From NCBI RefSeq assembly GCF_021462285.1, contig NZ_CP082787.1, forward strand, positions 1,426,001 through 1,490,000: 64,000 nt of DNA, given 5' to 3'. The stretch is from Serratia entomophila (GTDB taxonomy: Bacteria; Pseudomonadota; Gammaproteobacteria; Enterobacterales; Enterobacteriaceae). The notes below the pieces were generated by a model, which saw only the letters and a list, made by a program, of their open reading frames with translations, had not been told where the DNA came from and did not search any database. The translations under genes were made by a program, and so were the position numbers. Within the stretch, counting starts at the first letter, position 1; each line of letters starts with the position of its first letter. This document shows, one piece after another, positions 50,688 to 58,979 of the stretch.

Positions 50688-51763
50688 TGAGCCAACCTTT
50701 GACCGTAACCGGCGTACAAAAGGCGCCGCGGCTGGCGCTCGCCATTGGCGGGCTGGTACTGCTGGCGCTGTTGATCATGCCGTTTCTGGCGCTGCTGCCG
50801 GCGGATCACCCACTGGCGATCTCCACCTACACCCTGACGCTGGTGGGCAAGATCCTGTGCTACGCCATCGTTGCGGTGGCGCTCGATCTGGTGTGGGGTT
50901 ACGCCGGGCTGCTGTCGCTCGGCCACGGGCTGTTTTTCGCGCTCGGCGGCTACGCCATGGGCATGTATCTGATGCGCCAGGCGGCGGGGGACGGGCTGCC
51001 GGCGTTTATGGCGTTTCTCTCCTGGAATGAACTGCCGTGGTTCTGGAGCGGCACCCAGCACTTCGCCTGGGCGCTGTGCCTGATCGTGCTGGTGCCGGGC
51101 CTGCTGGCCCTGGTCTTCGGTTACTTCGCCTTCCGCTCCAAAATTAAAGGGGTGTACTTTTCCATCATGACCCAGGCGCTGACCTACGCCGGCATGCTGC
51201 TGTTTTTCCGCAATGAGACCGGCTTCGGCGGCAATAACGGTTTCACCGGTTTTACCACGCTGCTCGGTTTTCCGATCACCGCCACCGGCACCCGGGTAGC
51301 GCTGTTCCTGGCGACGGTGCTGCTGCTGGCCGCCAGCCTGGCTCTCGGTTTTGCGCTGGCGCGCAGTAAATTCGGCCGGGTGTTGACTGCGGTGCGCGAC
51401 GCGGAAAACCGCCTGACGTTTTGCGGCTATGACCCGAAGGGCTTCAAGCTGTTTGTCTGGACGCTGTCGGCGGTGCTGTGCGGCCTGGCCGGGGCGCTGT
51501 ATGTGCCGCAGGTGGGCATCATCAACCCCGGCGAAATGTCGCCGACCAATTCGATCGAGGCCGCCATTTGGGTGGCGCTCGGCGGGCGCGGCACCCTGGT
51601 GGGGCCGCTGCTCGGCGCCGGCATCGTCAACGGCGCCAAGAGCTGGTTCACCATGGCCATTCCCGAATACTGGCAGTTCTTCCTCGGCCTGATGTTTATC
51701 CTGGTCACGCTGTTGCTGCCGAAAGGGGTGATCGGCTTGCTGCGCAGGAGGAAAACGCCATGA
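50687..51763 (+). CDS. urtC: Urea ABC transporter permease UrtC
   Basis: A 358-residue LivM-type permease. GYAGLLSLGHGLFFALGGYA, NEMTGFGGNN-like NETGFGGNNGFTGFTTLLGF and AIWVALGGRGTLVGPLLGAG are family motifs. It overlaps urtB by one base (TGATG) and urtD by four. Confidence 0.94.
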   Translation: MSQPLTVTGVQKAPRLALAIGGLVLLALLIMPFLALLPADHPLAISTYTLTLVGKILCYAIVAVALDLVWGYAGLLSLGHGLFFALGGYAMGMYLMRQAAGDGLPAFMAFLSWNELPWFWSGTQHFAWALCLIVLVPGLLALVFGYFAFRSKIKGVYFSIMTQALTYAGMLLFFRNETGFGGNNGFTGFTTLLGFPITATGTRVALFLATVLLLAASLALGFALARSKFGRVLTAVRDAENRLTFCGYDPKGFKLFVWTLSAVLCGLAGALYVPQVGIINPGEMSPTNSIEAAIWVALGGRGTLVGPLLGAGIVNGAKSWFTMAIPEYWQFFLGLMFILVTLLLPKGVIGLLRRRKTP

Positions 51764-52566
51764 ATGGCCAACAGATTACCGACGAGTTGTTTACCCAGCC
51801 GCTGCCGGCGGACAAACACCGTCGGCAAACCGATCCGGTGCTGGCGCTGGATAACATCAACGTCAGCTTCGACGGCTTCCGCGCCCTGACCGACCTGTCG
51901 CTGCGGATCGGCGTCGGGGAACTGCGCTGCGTGATTGGCCCCAACGGCGCGGGCAAGACCACGCTGATGGACGTGATCACCGGCAAAACCCGGCCGGACA
52001 GCGGCAGCGTGTTTTACGATCAGAGCGTCGATCTGACCCGCCTGGAGCCGATGCAGATCGCCCGCGCCGGCATCGGCCGCAAGTTCCAGAAGCCGACGGT
52101 ATTTGAGGCGCTGACGGTGTTCGAGAATCTGGAGATTGCCCAGAAAACGCAGAAATCGGTCTGGGCCTGCCTGCGGGCCAGGCTGAGCGGCGAGCAGCGC
52201 GATCGCATCGACGAGATGTTGCAAACCCTGCGGCTGGGCCGCGAGCGCCACCGGCCCGCCGGGTTGCTGTCGCACGGGCAAAAGCAGTTTCTGGAAATCG
52301 GCATGCTGCTGGTGCAGGAGCCGCATCTGCTGCTGCTCGACGAACCGGCGGCCGGCATGACCGACGCCGAAACCGAATACACCGCCGAACTGTTCCGCGC
52401 GTTGGCGGGCAAGCATTCGCTGATGGTGGTGGAACATGACATGGGCTTTGTGGAAACCATTGCCGATCGCGTGACGGTGCTGCATCAGGGGCAGGTGCTG
52501 GCGGAGGGTTCATTGGCGCAGGTGCAGGCCGATGAGCGGGTGATAGACGTGTATCTGGGGCGCTGA
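51760..52566 (+). CDS. urtD: Urea ABC transporter ATPase UrtD
   Basis: A 268-residue LivG-type ATPase. Walker A GPNGAGKTTLMDVITGKTRP, signature LLSHGQKQFLEIGMLLVQEP (the usual variant in UrtD), Walker B LLLLDEPAAGMTD, H-loop VVEHDMGFV. ATG 51760 lies in an ATGA overlap with urtC and follows AGGAGGAAAA. Confidence 0.94.
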   Translation: MNGQQITDELFTQPLPADKHRRQTDPVLALDNINVSFDGFRALTDLSLRIGVGELRCVIGPNGAGKTTLMDVITGKTRPDSGSVFYDQSVDLTRLEPMQIARAGIGRKFQKPTVFEALTVFENLEIAQKTQKSVWACLRARLSGEQRDRIDEMLQTLRLGRERHRPAGLLSHGQKQFLEIGMLLVQEPHLLLLDEPAAGMTDAETEYTAELFRALAGKHSLMVVEHDMGFVETIADRVTVLHQGQVLAEGSLAQVQADERVIDVYLGR

Positions 52567-52578
52567 GGAGCAACCGTT

Positions 52579-53277
52579 ATGCTGCAGGTGAGTGAATTAA
52601 ATCAATATTACGGCGGCAGCCACATCCTGCGCGGCCTGTCGTTCGAAGCGAGGATCGGTGAGGTGACCTGCCTGCTGGGGCGCAACGGCGTGGGCAAGAC
52701 CACGCTGCTGAAATGCCTGATGGGCCTGATCCCGGCGCGCAGCGGCGGCATCAGCTGGCAGGGGCAGGCGATCAACGGCAAAAAACCGCACCAGCGGGTG
52801 CAGGCCGGCATCGCCTATGTGCCGCAGGGGCGGGAGATTTTCCCGCGCCTGACGGTGGAAGAGAACCTGCTGATGGGCCTGGCGCGCTTTTCCGGCGCCG
52901 AGGCGCGCGGCGTGCCGGAGCAGATTTATGAACTGTTCCCGGTGTTGCGGCAGATGAAGGAGCGGCGCGGCGGCGATCTCTCCGGCGGCCAGCAGCAGCA
53001 GCTGGCGATCGGCCGGGCGCTGGCCTGCCGGCCGCAGCTGCTGATCCTCGACGAGCCGACCGAAGGGATCCAGCCTTCGGTGATCAAGGAGATCGGCGCG
53101 GTGATCAAACAGCTGGCGGCGCGCGGCGATATGGCGATCCTGCTGGTGGAACAATTCTATGATTTCGCCGCCGAACTGGCGGACAGCTACCTGGTGATGT
53201 CGCGCGGCAGCATCGTGCAGCGCGGCGCCGGCAGCGCCATGGAGCAAGACGGGGTGCGCGGGCTGGTGGCGATTTGA
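52579..53277 (+). CDS. urtE: Urea ABC transporter ATPase UrtE
   Basis: A 232-residue LivF-type ATPase. LNQYYGGSHILRGLSF at the start is the UrtE signature; Walker A GRNGVGKTTLLKCLMGLIPA, signature DLSGGQQQQLAIGRALACRP, Walker B LLILDEPTEGIQPSVIKEIG. It is the last gene of the urea operon; no clear terminator is seen behind it. Confidence 0.94.
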   Translation: MLQVSELNQYYGGSHILRGLSFEARIGEVTCLLGRNGVGKTTLLKCLMGLIPARSGGISWQGQAINGKKPHQRVQAGIAYVPQGREIFPRLTVEENLLMGLARFSGAEARGVPEQIYELFPVLRQMKERRGGDLSGGQQQQLAIGRALACRPQLLILDEPTEGIQPSVIKEIGAVIKQLAARGDMAILLVEQFYDFAAELADSYLVMSRGSIVQRGAGSAMEQDGVRGLVAI

Positions 53278-53293
53278 CGTTGGGGCAGCTGAA

Positions 53294-53464
53294 AAAGGGT
53301 TGGCTGAGCGGATCTCGGGAATGATGCAGCACTCTGATGATATTCACCTCCCGCCCCTGCTGTCGAAAATAAATCAGGTGATTGGCGACGGGCAATAGCC
53401 ATAGACCGGGGCCGATTGCATCGAGATTTCTGCCGAGTGGGTGGTGGCTAAGGTTATCGAAAGC
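53294..53464 (-). pseudogene. Relic of a ParE/RelE-type toxin gene
   Basis: The minus strand reads AFDNLSHHPLGRNLDAIGPG then LWLLPVANHLIYFRQQGREV and NIIRVLHHSRDP, the C-terminal half of a ParE toxin. It aligns with the intact toxin 0.7 kb away (HHLADMPEAGKAHFHDLGEE...). The N-terminal half, the normal stop and the antitoxin are missing. The other bases of 53278-53582 show nothing certain. Confidence 0.65.
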
Positions 53465-53582
53465 CTGATGGCGGTGCAGCTGGGGGCCATGCTGTATACG
53501 CTGCCCAGCGCGCTGGCCCTGCTGGTTTTGATGCTGCAACGCGATTCCCGCCGACCTGCGTTGGCCCGGGAGTGCGAACGCA

Positions 53583-54095
53583 TTACAGCGTTTTGCTCAT
53601 ATACCAGATGCCGATGGAGCCTTGCGCACTGGTATAGCAGGTCTCGCCACAGATGCTCAACCCCTGACGCTGGTAAAAGCGTTGCGCGCCGGTGTTGCGT
53701 TGCAGCACCTCCAGCCACAGCGTCTTTTGCCGGCGGTCGATGGCCCGCTGCTGTACCTGTTCGAACAGGCGCTGGCCATAGCCGTTGCCGGCATAGCCCG
53801 GCAGAAAATAGATTTTCTGCAGCTCTGCGCCGCGGGTTTGCGTGGGCGCCAGCAGGCTGTCGAGGTTGAGCCGCGCATAGCCGATCAGCTGCTCCGCTTT
53901 ATGACATAGCAGCCAGCAGACGGCGGGATCCTGCAGCGTTTGGGTCACCACCGGCATGGAAAAGTTTTGCGCCAGAAAGGCGTCCAACTCCTCCGGATAG
54001 TGCCAAAGTTCGCCAAAGTGCGCCTGATAGGTGCGGATGCCGATGTCGCTCACCAGAGCGGCGTCGGCGAGGGTGGCCTGGCGGACAGTGAACAT
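53583..54095 (-). CDS. GNAT N-acetyltransferase
   Basis: A 170-residue GNAT protein. LQKIYFLPGYAGNGYGQRLF contains the acetyl-CoA loop (GYAGNGYG). LWLEVLQRNTGAQRFYQRQG is the conserved C-terminal strand and helix. The N terminus FTVRQATLADAALVSDIG is standard for the family. The acceptor is unknown. It lies between a toxin relic and an intact toxin-antitoxin pair, all on the same strand. Confidence 0.85.
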   Translation of the reverse strand: MFTVRQATLADAALVSDIGIRTYQAHFGELWHYPEELDAFLAQNFSMPVVTQTLQDPAVCWLLCHKAEQLIGYARLNLDSLLAPTQTRGAELQKIYFLPGYAGNGYGQRLFEQVQQRAIDRRQKTLWLEVLQRNTGAQRFYQRQGLSICGETCYTSAQGSIGIWYMSKTL

Positions 54096-54119
54096 CTGGA
54101 CCCCTTTGAGTAAGAAAAA

Positions 54120-54425
54120 TTACAGCCGTTGTTCCAGATGCCGGTGGGGCACCATCACCTGATGCAAAACGGCCAGAACGGTAATGCCGGCTGGGCGGCT
54201 GCGGTAGTAGATCCTATGGCTGGCGTAAGGAAAACTGCGTATCTCTTCGCCCAAATCGTGAAAGTGGGCTTTACCCGCTTCCGGCATATCCGCCAGATGA
54301 TGCATGACATCTCTCAACTGCTCAAGATAGCGACGAGATTGTGCTTTGCCCCAGTGCTCGACGGTGAAATGACGAATAGCCAGCAGATCTTGTTGGGCCT
54401 GCGGGATGAGGTGAAACGTGGGCAT
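54120..54425 (-). CDS. ParE/RelE-type toxin
   Basis: A 101-residue RelE/ParE-superfamily toxin. FHLIPQAQQDLLAIRHFTVE, HWGKAQSRRYLEQLRDVMHH and IRSFPYASHRIYYRSRPAGI are ParE landmarks. ATG 54425 is used; ATG 54440 would overlap the antitoxin by 14 bases and is also possible. ParE proteins poison gyrase; RelE proteins cut mRNA. The second gene of the pair, directly after its antitoxin. Confidence 0.85.
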   Translation of the reverse strand: MPTFHLIPQAQQDLLAIRHFTVEHWGKAQSRRYLEQLRDVMHHLADMPEAGKAHFHDLGEEIRSFPYASHRIYYRSRPAGITVLAVLHQVMVPHRHLEQRL

Positions 54426-54426
54426 A

Positions 54427-54687
54427 TCAGTCGGTTTCATCGGTGAGCAGATGGTTGAAGAAGGCATCGCCGTCTACCGCCTTACCCGCGTCTTCCTCGG
54501 CGGTGGCCTGCGCGATTTTTTGCTGCAGTGCGCGTAATTTGAGATCTTCCAGCGCCTGGTAGTCTTCTACCGACATGACGACCGCGACCGGTTTGCCGTT
54601 GCGATTGATTTGCACCGGTTCACGCTGTGCCTTGAGCAGTAAATCGCCGAATTGGGTTTTGGCCTCGTTCGCGGTGAGTGCGTACAT
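54427..54687 (-). CDS. YefM/Phd-family antitoxin
   Basis: An 86-residue antitoxin. The N-terminal Phd/YefM fold is seen in YALTANEAKTQFGDLLLKAQ, REPVQINRNGKPVAVVMSVE and DYQALEDLK. The acidic C-terminal tail (ATAEEDAGKAVDGDAFFNHL) would wrap the toxin. It comes first in the operon and would autorepress through the palindrome 18 bp upstream. Confidence 0.88.
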   Translation of the reverse strand: MYALTANEAKTQFGDLLLKAQREPVQINRNGKPVAVVMSVEDYQALEDLKLRALQQKIAQATAEEDAGKAVDGDAFFNHLLTDETD

Positions 54688-54704
54688 TTAATCGCTCCAG
54701 TTAA

Positions 54705-54722
54705 TTAAATCGTTCGATTTAA
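54705..54722 (-). promoter_or_regulatory. Toxin-antitoxin operator palindrome
   Basis: TTAAATCG-TT-CGATTTAA, perfect 8-bp arms, 18 bp upstream of the antitoxin start, overlapping the expected promoter. Confidence 0.65.
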
Positions 54723-54755
54723 CCATTATACGGTGCGATGAAAAAATCACCAATG

Positions 54756-55991
54756 TTATTCCGGTGTGCAGGTCTCGTTGGACAGATGCTGCGGCGTTTC
54801 GCGCCGAAAGCCCAGGCCGATAATGCGGCCGAACAGGTGCGGCAGCCAGCGGCTGTTGCCGACGCGGGTCATCAGGCCGGAGCCGCCGCCGGTGCGGCGC
54901 TTTTTCGGCCGGCGCTGGCTCATTTTAATTTGCAGAAACTGGGTGGCCCTGGTGGGAAATTCGCGCCGGCGCTGCACGCGCAGCAGGTGTTTCAGCTGCA
55001 AACGCTGAGCGCGCAGCGGGGGGATAATGGCGTTGGCGGCGGCCACCGCATCCTGGATCGCCAGATTGACGCCGACGCCGCCGATCGGCGACATGGCGTG
55101 CGCGGCGTCGCCGATGCACAGCACCCCCGGCTTGGCCCAGCGATCCAACCGATCGATTCTGATGCTCAACAGCTTTATCCGATCCCAGTCGGCGATCTCC
55201 TGCAGGCGGTCGTCCTGAAACGGCGCCACTTCGGCGATATGCAGCAGAAACTTCTCCAGCCCATCCCGGCGTATCGACTCGAAGCTGCCTTTGTCTATGG
55301 AATAGCCGCACTGCCAGTAGTTGCCGCGATCGATCATGATGAAGTTCTGCTTCGGCCCGGTGTGGCCCATCGACCAGGCCGGATCGCCGGGCAGTTTGCC
55401 GAGTTTCATCCACAGCACGTCGCGCGGCGAGCCGAACGACCGGCTGCTGAGCGCCGCCCGCTCCCGCACCACCGAATTGCGCCCGTCGGTGCCGACCACC
55501 AGCTGGCTGCGCACCCGTATCGGCCCTTCCGGCGTGTCCGCCAGCACCCCGCACGCCTGGCCGCGGTCGTACAGCAACTGGTGCGCCTGTGCTGATTTGA
55601 TCAGCGTGAAATTCGGGAAAGCGGCGGCTTTTTCCGCCAGGAAGTTAAGAAACTCCCACTGCGGCATAAAGGCGATAAATTTGCAGCGCGTCGGTAGGCG
55701 GGTGAAATCCGCCAGCTTGATGTCGCGCCCGGCAACTTCGGCGTGCAGAGATCCCGCGCGCTGATGCGGCAAGGCCAGCAGTTCATCCAGCAGGCCCAGC
55801 TGGTGCATGATTTCCAGCGTTGAGGGGTGAATGGTGTCGCCGCGAAAATCACGCAGGAAGTCGGCGTGTTTTTCCAGCACCGTCACGTTAATGCCGGCAC
55901 GCGCCAGCAGATAGCCGAGCATCAGCCCGGCGGGGCCGCCGCCGACGATGCAGCAAGCGGTGGCGTAGGGAGTGATGAGCGATGGTGACAT
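54756..55991 (-). CDS. FAD-dependent aromatic-type monooxygenase, Fur-regulated
   Basis: A 411-residue class A flavoprotein monooxygenase (PHBH fold). The FAD motif GGGPAGLMLGYLLARAG is at about 17-33, the DG motif VVGTDGRNSVVR near 170, and the GD motif VLCIGDAAHAMSPIGGVGVN near 295. LPHQRAGSLHAEVAGR and FIAFMPQWEFLNFL resemble enterobacterial FAD-oxidoreductases of unknown substrate. ATG 55991 is chosen over 56117 because the longer form would read through the Fur box. The Fur box 57 bp upstream predicts expression under iron starvation, so a siderophore- or heme-related role is possible. Confidence 0.82.
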   Translation of the reverse strand: MSPSLITPYATACCIVGGGPAGLMLGYLLARAGINVTVLEKHADFLRDFRGDTIHPSTLEIMHQLGLLDELLALPHQRAGSLHAEVAGRDIKLADFTRLPTRCKFIAFMPQWEFLNFLAEKAAAFPNFTLIKSAQAHQLLYDRGQACGVLADTPEGPIRVRSQLVVGTDGRNSVVRERAALSSRSFGSPRDVLWMKLGKLPGDPAWSMGHTGPKQNFIMIDRGNYWQCGYSIDKGSFESIRRDGLEKFLLHIAEVAPFQDDRLQEIADWDRIKLLSIRIDRLDRWAKPGVLCIGDAAHAMSPIGGVGVNLAIQDAVAAANAIIPPLRAQRLQLKHLLRVQRRREFPTRATQFLQIKMSQRRPKKRRTGGGSGLMTRVGNSRWLPHLFGRIIGLGFRRETPQHLSNETCTPE

Positions 55992-56047
55992 GATGGCGGG
56001 CCTCGACGGACGATCCCCATGCGGCGGACCGTCATTTGAAATCTTAT

Positions 56048-56066
56048 ATTGATAATGATTATCAAT
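56048..56066 (-). promoter_or_regulatory. Fur box
   Basis: ATTGATAAT-G-ATTATCAAT is a perfect 9-1-9 palindrome matching the Fur consensus. It lies upstream of the FAD monooxygenase and immediately after the DUF4865 stop. Confidence 0.85.
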
Positions 56067-56067
56067 A

Positions 56068-56637
56068 TCAGATTGAGCTGTCAACCCGCGGCGCAGTGTG
56101 GTCAAAGGGGGTGGCAAGATGGCCGATACGGAAAACCTGCGCGTTGTTCATCTGTTCCCCCGGCGGCTCCCGCCACATATCCAGGCGCGTCAAGCGCCAA
56201 TCGGCGGGATTGCACGCCACGATGCTGGCCAGAGCGCCGGGCGCCGCCCGCAACTGTCGGCGCAGCCTGAGCAGGTCGCTGTAAGGCGTGATTGCCTGCG
56301 TTTGCTGCGTAGCCCAGGCAGCCGCGGACAGATGCGGCCGATCGAAATAGGTCAGCCAGGGCAGCCCGTGCTCGACGCGCGGCCAGCCAAAGGCCCGGCT
56401 TAAGCCCTTGAACCCCTCGCCGGCCAGAAAGTCGCTCATGCCGGCGCCGCTGTTCCAAAGATAGAAAGGGGCGTAGCGGTTCTCGGCGCTGCGTTCGCCA
56501 CGCTGCGCGTACAAATAGGCTTTGACTATCAGCTGTGGGCAAGCGTCCAGCAGATGGCCGAAATCGGCGATGCGCCGGCGGACTATCGCCATATCGTAAT
56601 CGGCGGGCAGGGTGAAGCTGTATTGCATGCTGAGCAT
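56068..56637 (-). CDS. DUF4865 family protein
   Basis: A 189-residue protein resembling DUF4865: MQYSFTLPADYDMAIVRRRI, KAYLYAQRGERSAENRYAPF, YLWNSGAGMSDFLAGEGFKG. These proteins look like antibiotic-biosynthesis-monooxygenase-type small folds and are usually encoded divergently from a LysR gene, as here. ATG 56637 has GGAG eight bases before it. Function unknown. A Fur box starts just past its stop. Confidence 0.65.
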   Translation of the reverse strand: MLSMQYSFTLPADYDMAIVRRRIADFGHLLDACPQLIVKAYLYAQRGERSAENRYAPFYLWNSGAGMSDFLAGEGFKGLSRAFGWPRVEHGLPWLTYFDRPHLSAAAWATQQTQAITPYSDLLRLRRQLRAAPGALASIVACNPADWRLTRLDMWREPPGEQMNNAQVFRIGHLATPFDHTAPRVDSSI

Positions 56638-56742
56638 GATGATTCTCCACAGGGGGATTGACCTGCAGAGAGTGACACGCCATCTTTATCAGTAAAATCG
56701 GCATTATTTTGACTCAGCGTTCAGAAAATCAGGATGGTCAGC

Positions 56743-57612
56743 ATGGGGCGAATTACCTTTGATCTCGAGGATTTGCGCAGTTACGTCACCGGCATCGAGC
56801 TGGGCAGCTTCGCCAAGGCCGCAGAGCGGCTGGGGCGTTCAACCTCGGCGGTGAGCGCGCACCTGAAAAAGCTGGAACAACAGGCAGGGGCGCCCATCCT
56901 GCGCAAAGTCGGGCGCGGTATGGTGATGACCGAGGCCGGCGAAACCCTGCTCGGCTACGCCCGGCGCCTGCTGGAGTTGAACGACGAGGCCGCCGCCGCA
57001 GTGCGCGGGCTGGATTTGCAGGGGATGGTGCGGCTGGGCCTGCAGGAGGATTTTGGTGAAACCTTTCTGCCGCAGGTGCTGGGCAGCTTTGCCCGCGCCA
57101 ACCCGAAGGTGCGCATTGAGGCGCGCATCGCCCGCAATGCCGAACTGATTGAATGGGTATTGAAAGGGCAGTTGGACCTGTCGCTGGCCTGGAACGGCGG
57201 CCTCAGCACGCCGTTTCATCAGGCGCTGGGGGAGCGGCAGCTGCACTGGATCGCCTCGGCGAATGCCGATCTGACGGCCTGGCAAAACGGCGGTGATCCC
57301 TTGCCGCTGGTGATGTTCGACGCCCCCTGCCTGATGCGCAGCGCGGCGATCCAGGCGTTGGATCGCGCGGGCATTCCCTGGCGCATCGCCTTTACCAGCC
57401 GCAGCCTGAATGGCGTCTGGGCGGCGGTCAGCGCCGGATTGGGGGTAACGGTGCGCACCGATGCCGGTTTGCCGCCGGGGCTTGTCGCGCTGGCTCCCGG
57501 CGTGATGCCGGCGCTGGGCCGGCTCGGCGTGGTGTTGCATCGGGCGGAAGATAGCCCCTCCGCCGCCATCCAGCGCCTGGCGCAGATCGTGATTGAACGG
57601 ATTGAGAGTTAA
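56743..57612 (+). CDS. LysR-family regulator
   Basis: A 289-residue LysR regulator with the helix-turn-helix in DLRSYVTGIELGSFAKAAER, LGRSTSAVSAHLKKLEQQAG (about 7-60). ATG 56743 is chosen because AGGA sits eight bases before it; ATG 56734 lacks a site. It is divergent from the DUF4865 gene. Its stop overlaps the convergent sseA stop (57609-57612). Confidence 0.85.
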   Translation: MGRITFDLEDLRSYVTGIELGSFAKAAERLGRSTSAVSAHLKKLEQQAGAPILRKVGRGMVMTEAGETLLGYARRLLELNDEAAAAVRGLDLQGMVRLGLQEDFGETFLPQVLGSFARANPKVRIEARIARNAELIEWVLKGQLDLSLAWNGGLSTPFHQALGERQLHWIASANADLTAWQNGGDPLPLVMFDAPCLMRSAAIQALDRAGIPWRIAFTSRSLNGVWAAVSAGLGVTVRTDAGLPPGLVALAPGVMPALGRLGVVLHRAEDSPSAAIQRLAQIVIERIES

Positions 57613-58460
57613 TCCTGTTCGATCGGTTGTTTGCCGCTCAGCTGGCCCCACTCGCTCCAGGCGCCGTCATAGAGTTTGACCTGCGGCGCCTCAAGCGACA
57701 GCAGCCCGAACGCCAGCACCGCCGCCGTGACGCCGGAGCCGCAGCTGGTGATGATTGGGCGCTTGATGTCTACCCCTTTGTCGCTGAAGGTTTGCCGCAG
57801 CGCGGCCAGCGATTTGAAACGCCCGTTTTCCAGCAGCTCGCCGTAGGGAATGTTGATGCTGCCGGGAATATGGCCGCGGTGCAGGCCCGGGCGCGGTTCC
57901 GGTGCCTCGGCATAGAAGCGCGGCGCGGCGCGGGCGTCCAGAATCTGCACTTCGCCGTTCAGCGCCTGCTCCACCTGGCGCATATTCACTACCGCATCGG
58001 CGTTGAAACGGGCGTTGAAGGTTTGCGGCTCGGGCAGCGCCGGGCCGGTTTCCAGCGCCTGGCCTAACGCTGTCCAACCGTTCAGGCCTTCGTCCAGCAC
58101 GTAAACCTGCTGCGCGCCGAAGTTGCGGAAGGTCCACCAGCCGCGCGGCGCCGAAAACTGATTGCCCTCGTCATAAAACACGATGCGTTGTTTTTCGCTG
58201 AGGCCCATCTGGCCGGCCGCCGCGCCGAAGGCCTCCGCCGTCGGCAGCATATGCGGCAGCGCGGTATTTTTGTCCGCCACGTCATCGATGTCGAAGTACA
58301 CCGCGCCCGGAATATGGCCGCGTTCGAATTCCGCGAGCATGTCTTTTTTCGGCGTCAGGCCGACCGGGGACATCCTGACGTCGACCACCGCCAGATCTTC
58401 ATCGTTGATATGTTGTGCAAGCCATTGGGGAGTAACCAGAAAAGGAGAGTTCATCGTCAT
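57609..58460 (-). CDS. sseA: 3-mercaptopyruvate sulfurtransferase
   Basis: A 283-residue tandem rhodanese protein. The inactive N-terminal rhodanese has VDVRMSPVGLTPKKDMLAEF and GHIPGAVYFDIDDVADKNTA. The active C-terminal domain has the catalytic cysteine in CGSGVTAAVL, the SseA-type loop. It transfers sulfur from 3-mercaptopyruvate to thiols or cyanide in the cytoplasm. ATG 58460 (MTMNSPFLVTPQWLAQHI) is preferred to a start at 58544. Confidence 0.9.
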   Translation of the reverse strand: MTMNSPFLVTPQWLAQHINDEDLAVVDVRMSPVGLTPKKDMLAEFERGHIPGAVYFDIDDVADKNTALPHMLPTAEAFGAAAGQMGLSEKQRIVFYDEGNQFSAPRGWWTFRNFGAQQVYVLDEGLNGWTALGQALETGPALPEPQTFNARFNADAVVNMRQVEQALNGEVQILDARAAPRFYAEAPEPRPGLHRGHIPGSINIPYGELLENGRFKSLAALRQTFSDKGVDIKRPIITSCGSGVTAAVLAFGLLSLEAPQVKLYDGAWSEWGQLSGKQPIEQD

Positions 58461-58556
58461 GATCGCCTGTGGTGAAAACGGATTTTCACTATACACCAGG
58501 GGGCGAGGCGATGGGGTATGATGAATGACATGGGTGGCGGACAATCTTGAGGTAGC

Positions 58557-58979
58557 ATGGATAACGCAAGCTTCGGCGGGGCGAAAATCGCGCTGCTGTG
58601 CGACGACCTATTGCTGGTTTATCAACGCGACGACAGGCCCGACATTCCCTGGCCTGGGCTTTGGGATCTGCCCGGCGGCGGGCGCGAGAACGGCGAAACG
58701 CCGTTGCAGTGCGTGCAGCGCGAAACGCGGGAGGAGTTCGGCCTGTCCATCGGCGCGCAGCAGGTCGGCTGGCAGAGGCGCTATGACGGCCTTTTTCCCG
58801 GCTATCCGCCGACCTGGTTTATGGTCGGCGAGATTACGCCGGGCCAGATCGCCGCCATTCGCTTTGGCGATGAAGGGCAGGATTGGCGAATGATGCCAAT
58901 AACGGCGTTTATTCATCATCCGCAGGGCATTGAGCATCTGCGGCGGCGGCTGGCCGAATACCTGATCCAGCGGGATTAA
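58557..58979 (+). CDS. Nudix hydrolase
   Basis: A 140-residue Nudix enzyme with a complete Nudix box, GGGRENGETPLQCVQRETRE then EFGL (about 40-63), which binds Mg2+ and cleaves nucleoside-diphosphate-X bonds. The substrate is unknown. It overlaps the convergent Rossmann-protein gene by 4 bases. Confidence 0.87.
   Translation: MDNASFGGAKIALLCDDLLLVYQRDDRPDIPWPGLWDLPGGGRENGETPLQCVQRETREEFGLSIGAQQVGWQRRYDGLFPGYPPTWFMVGEITPGQIAAIRFGDEGQDWRMMPITAFIHHPQGIEHLRRRLAEYLIQRD

Noticed and set aside
53441..53580. Plus-strand hydrophobic frame overlapping the toxin relic
   Set aside because: No binding site or family match; its first bases overlap the clearer ParE similarity on the other strand.
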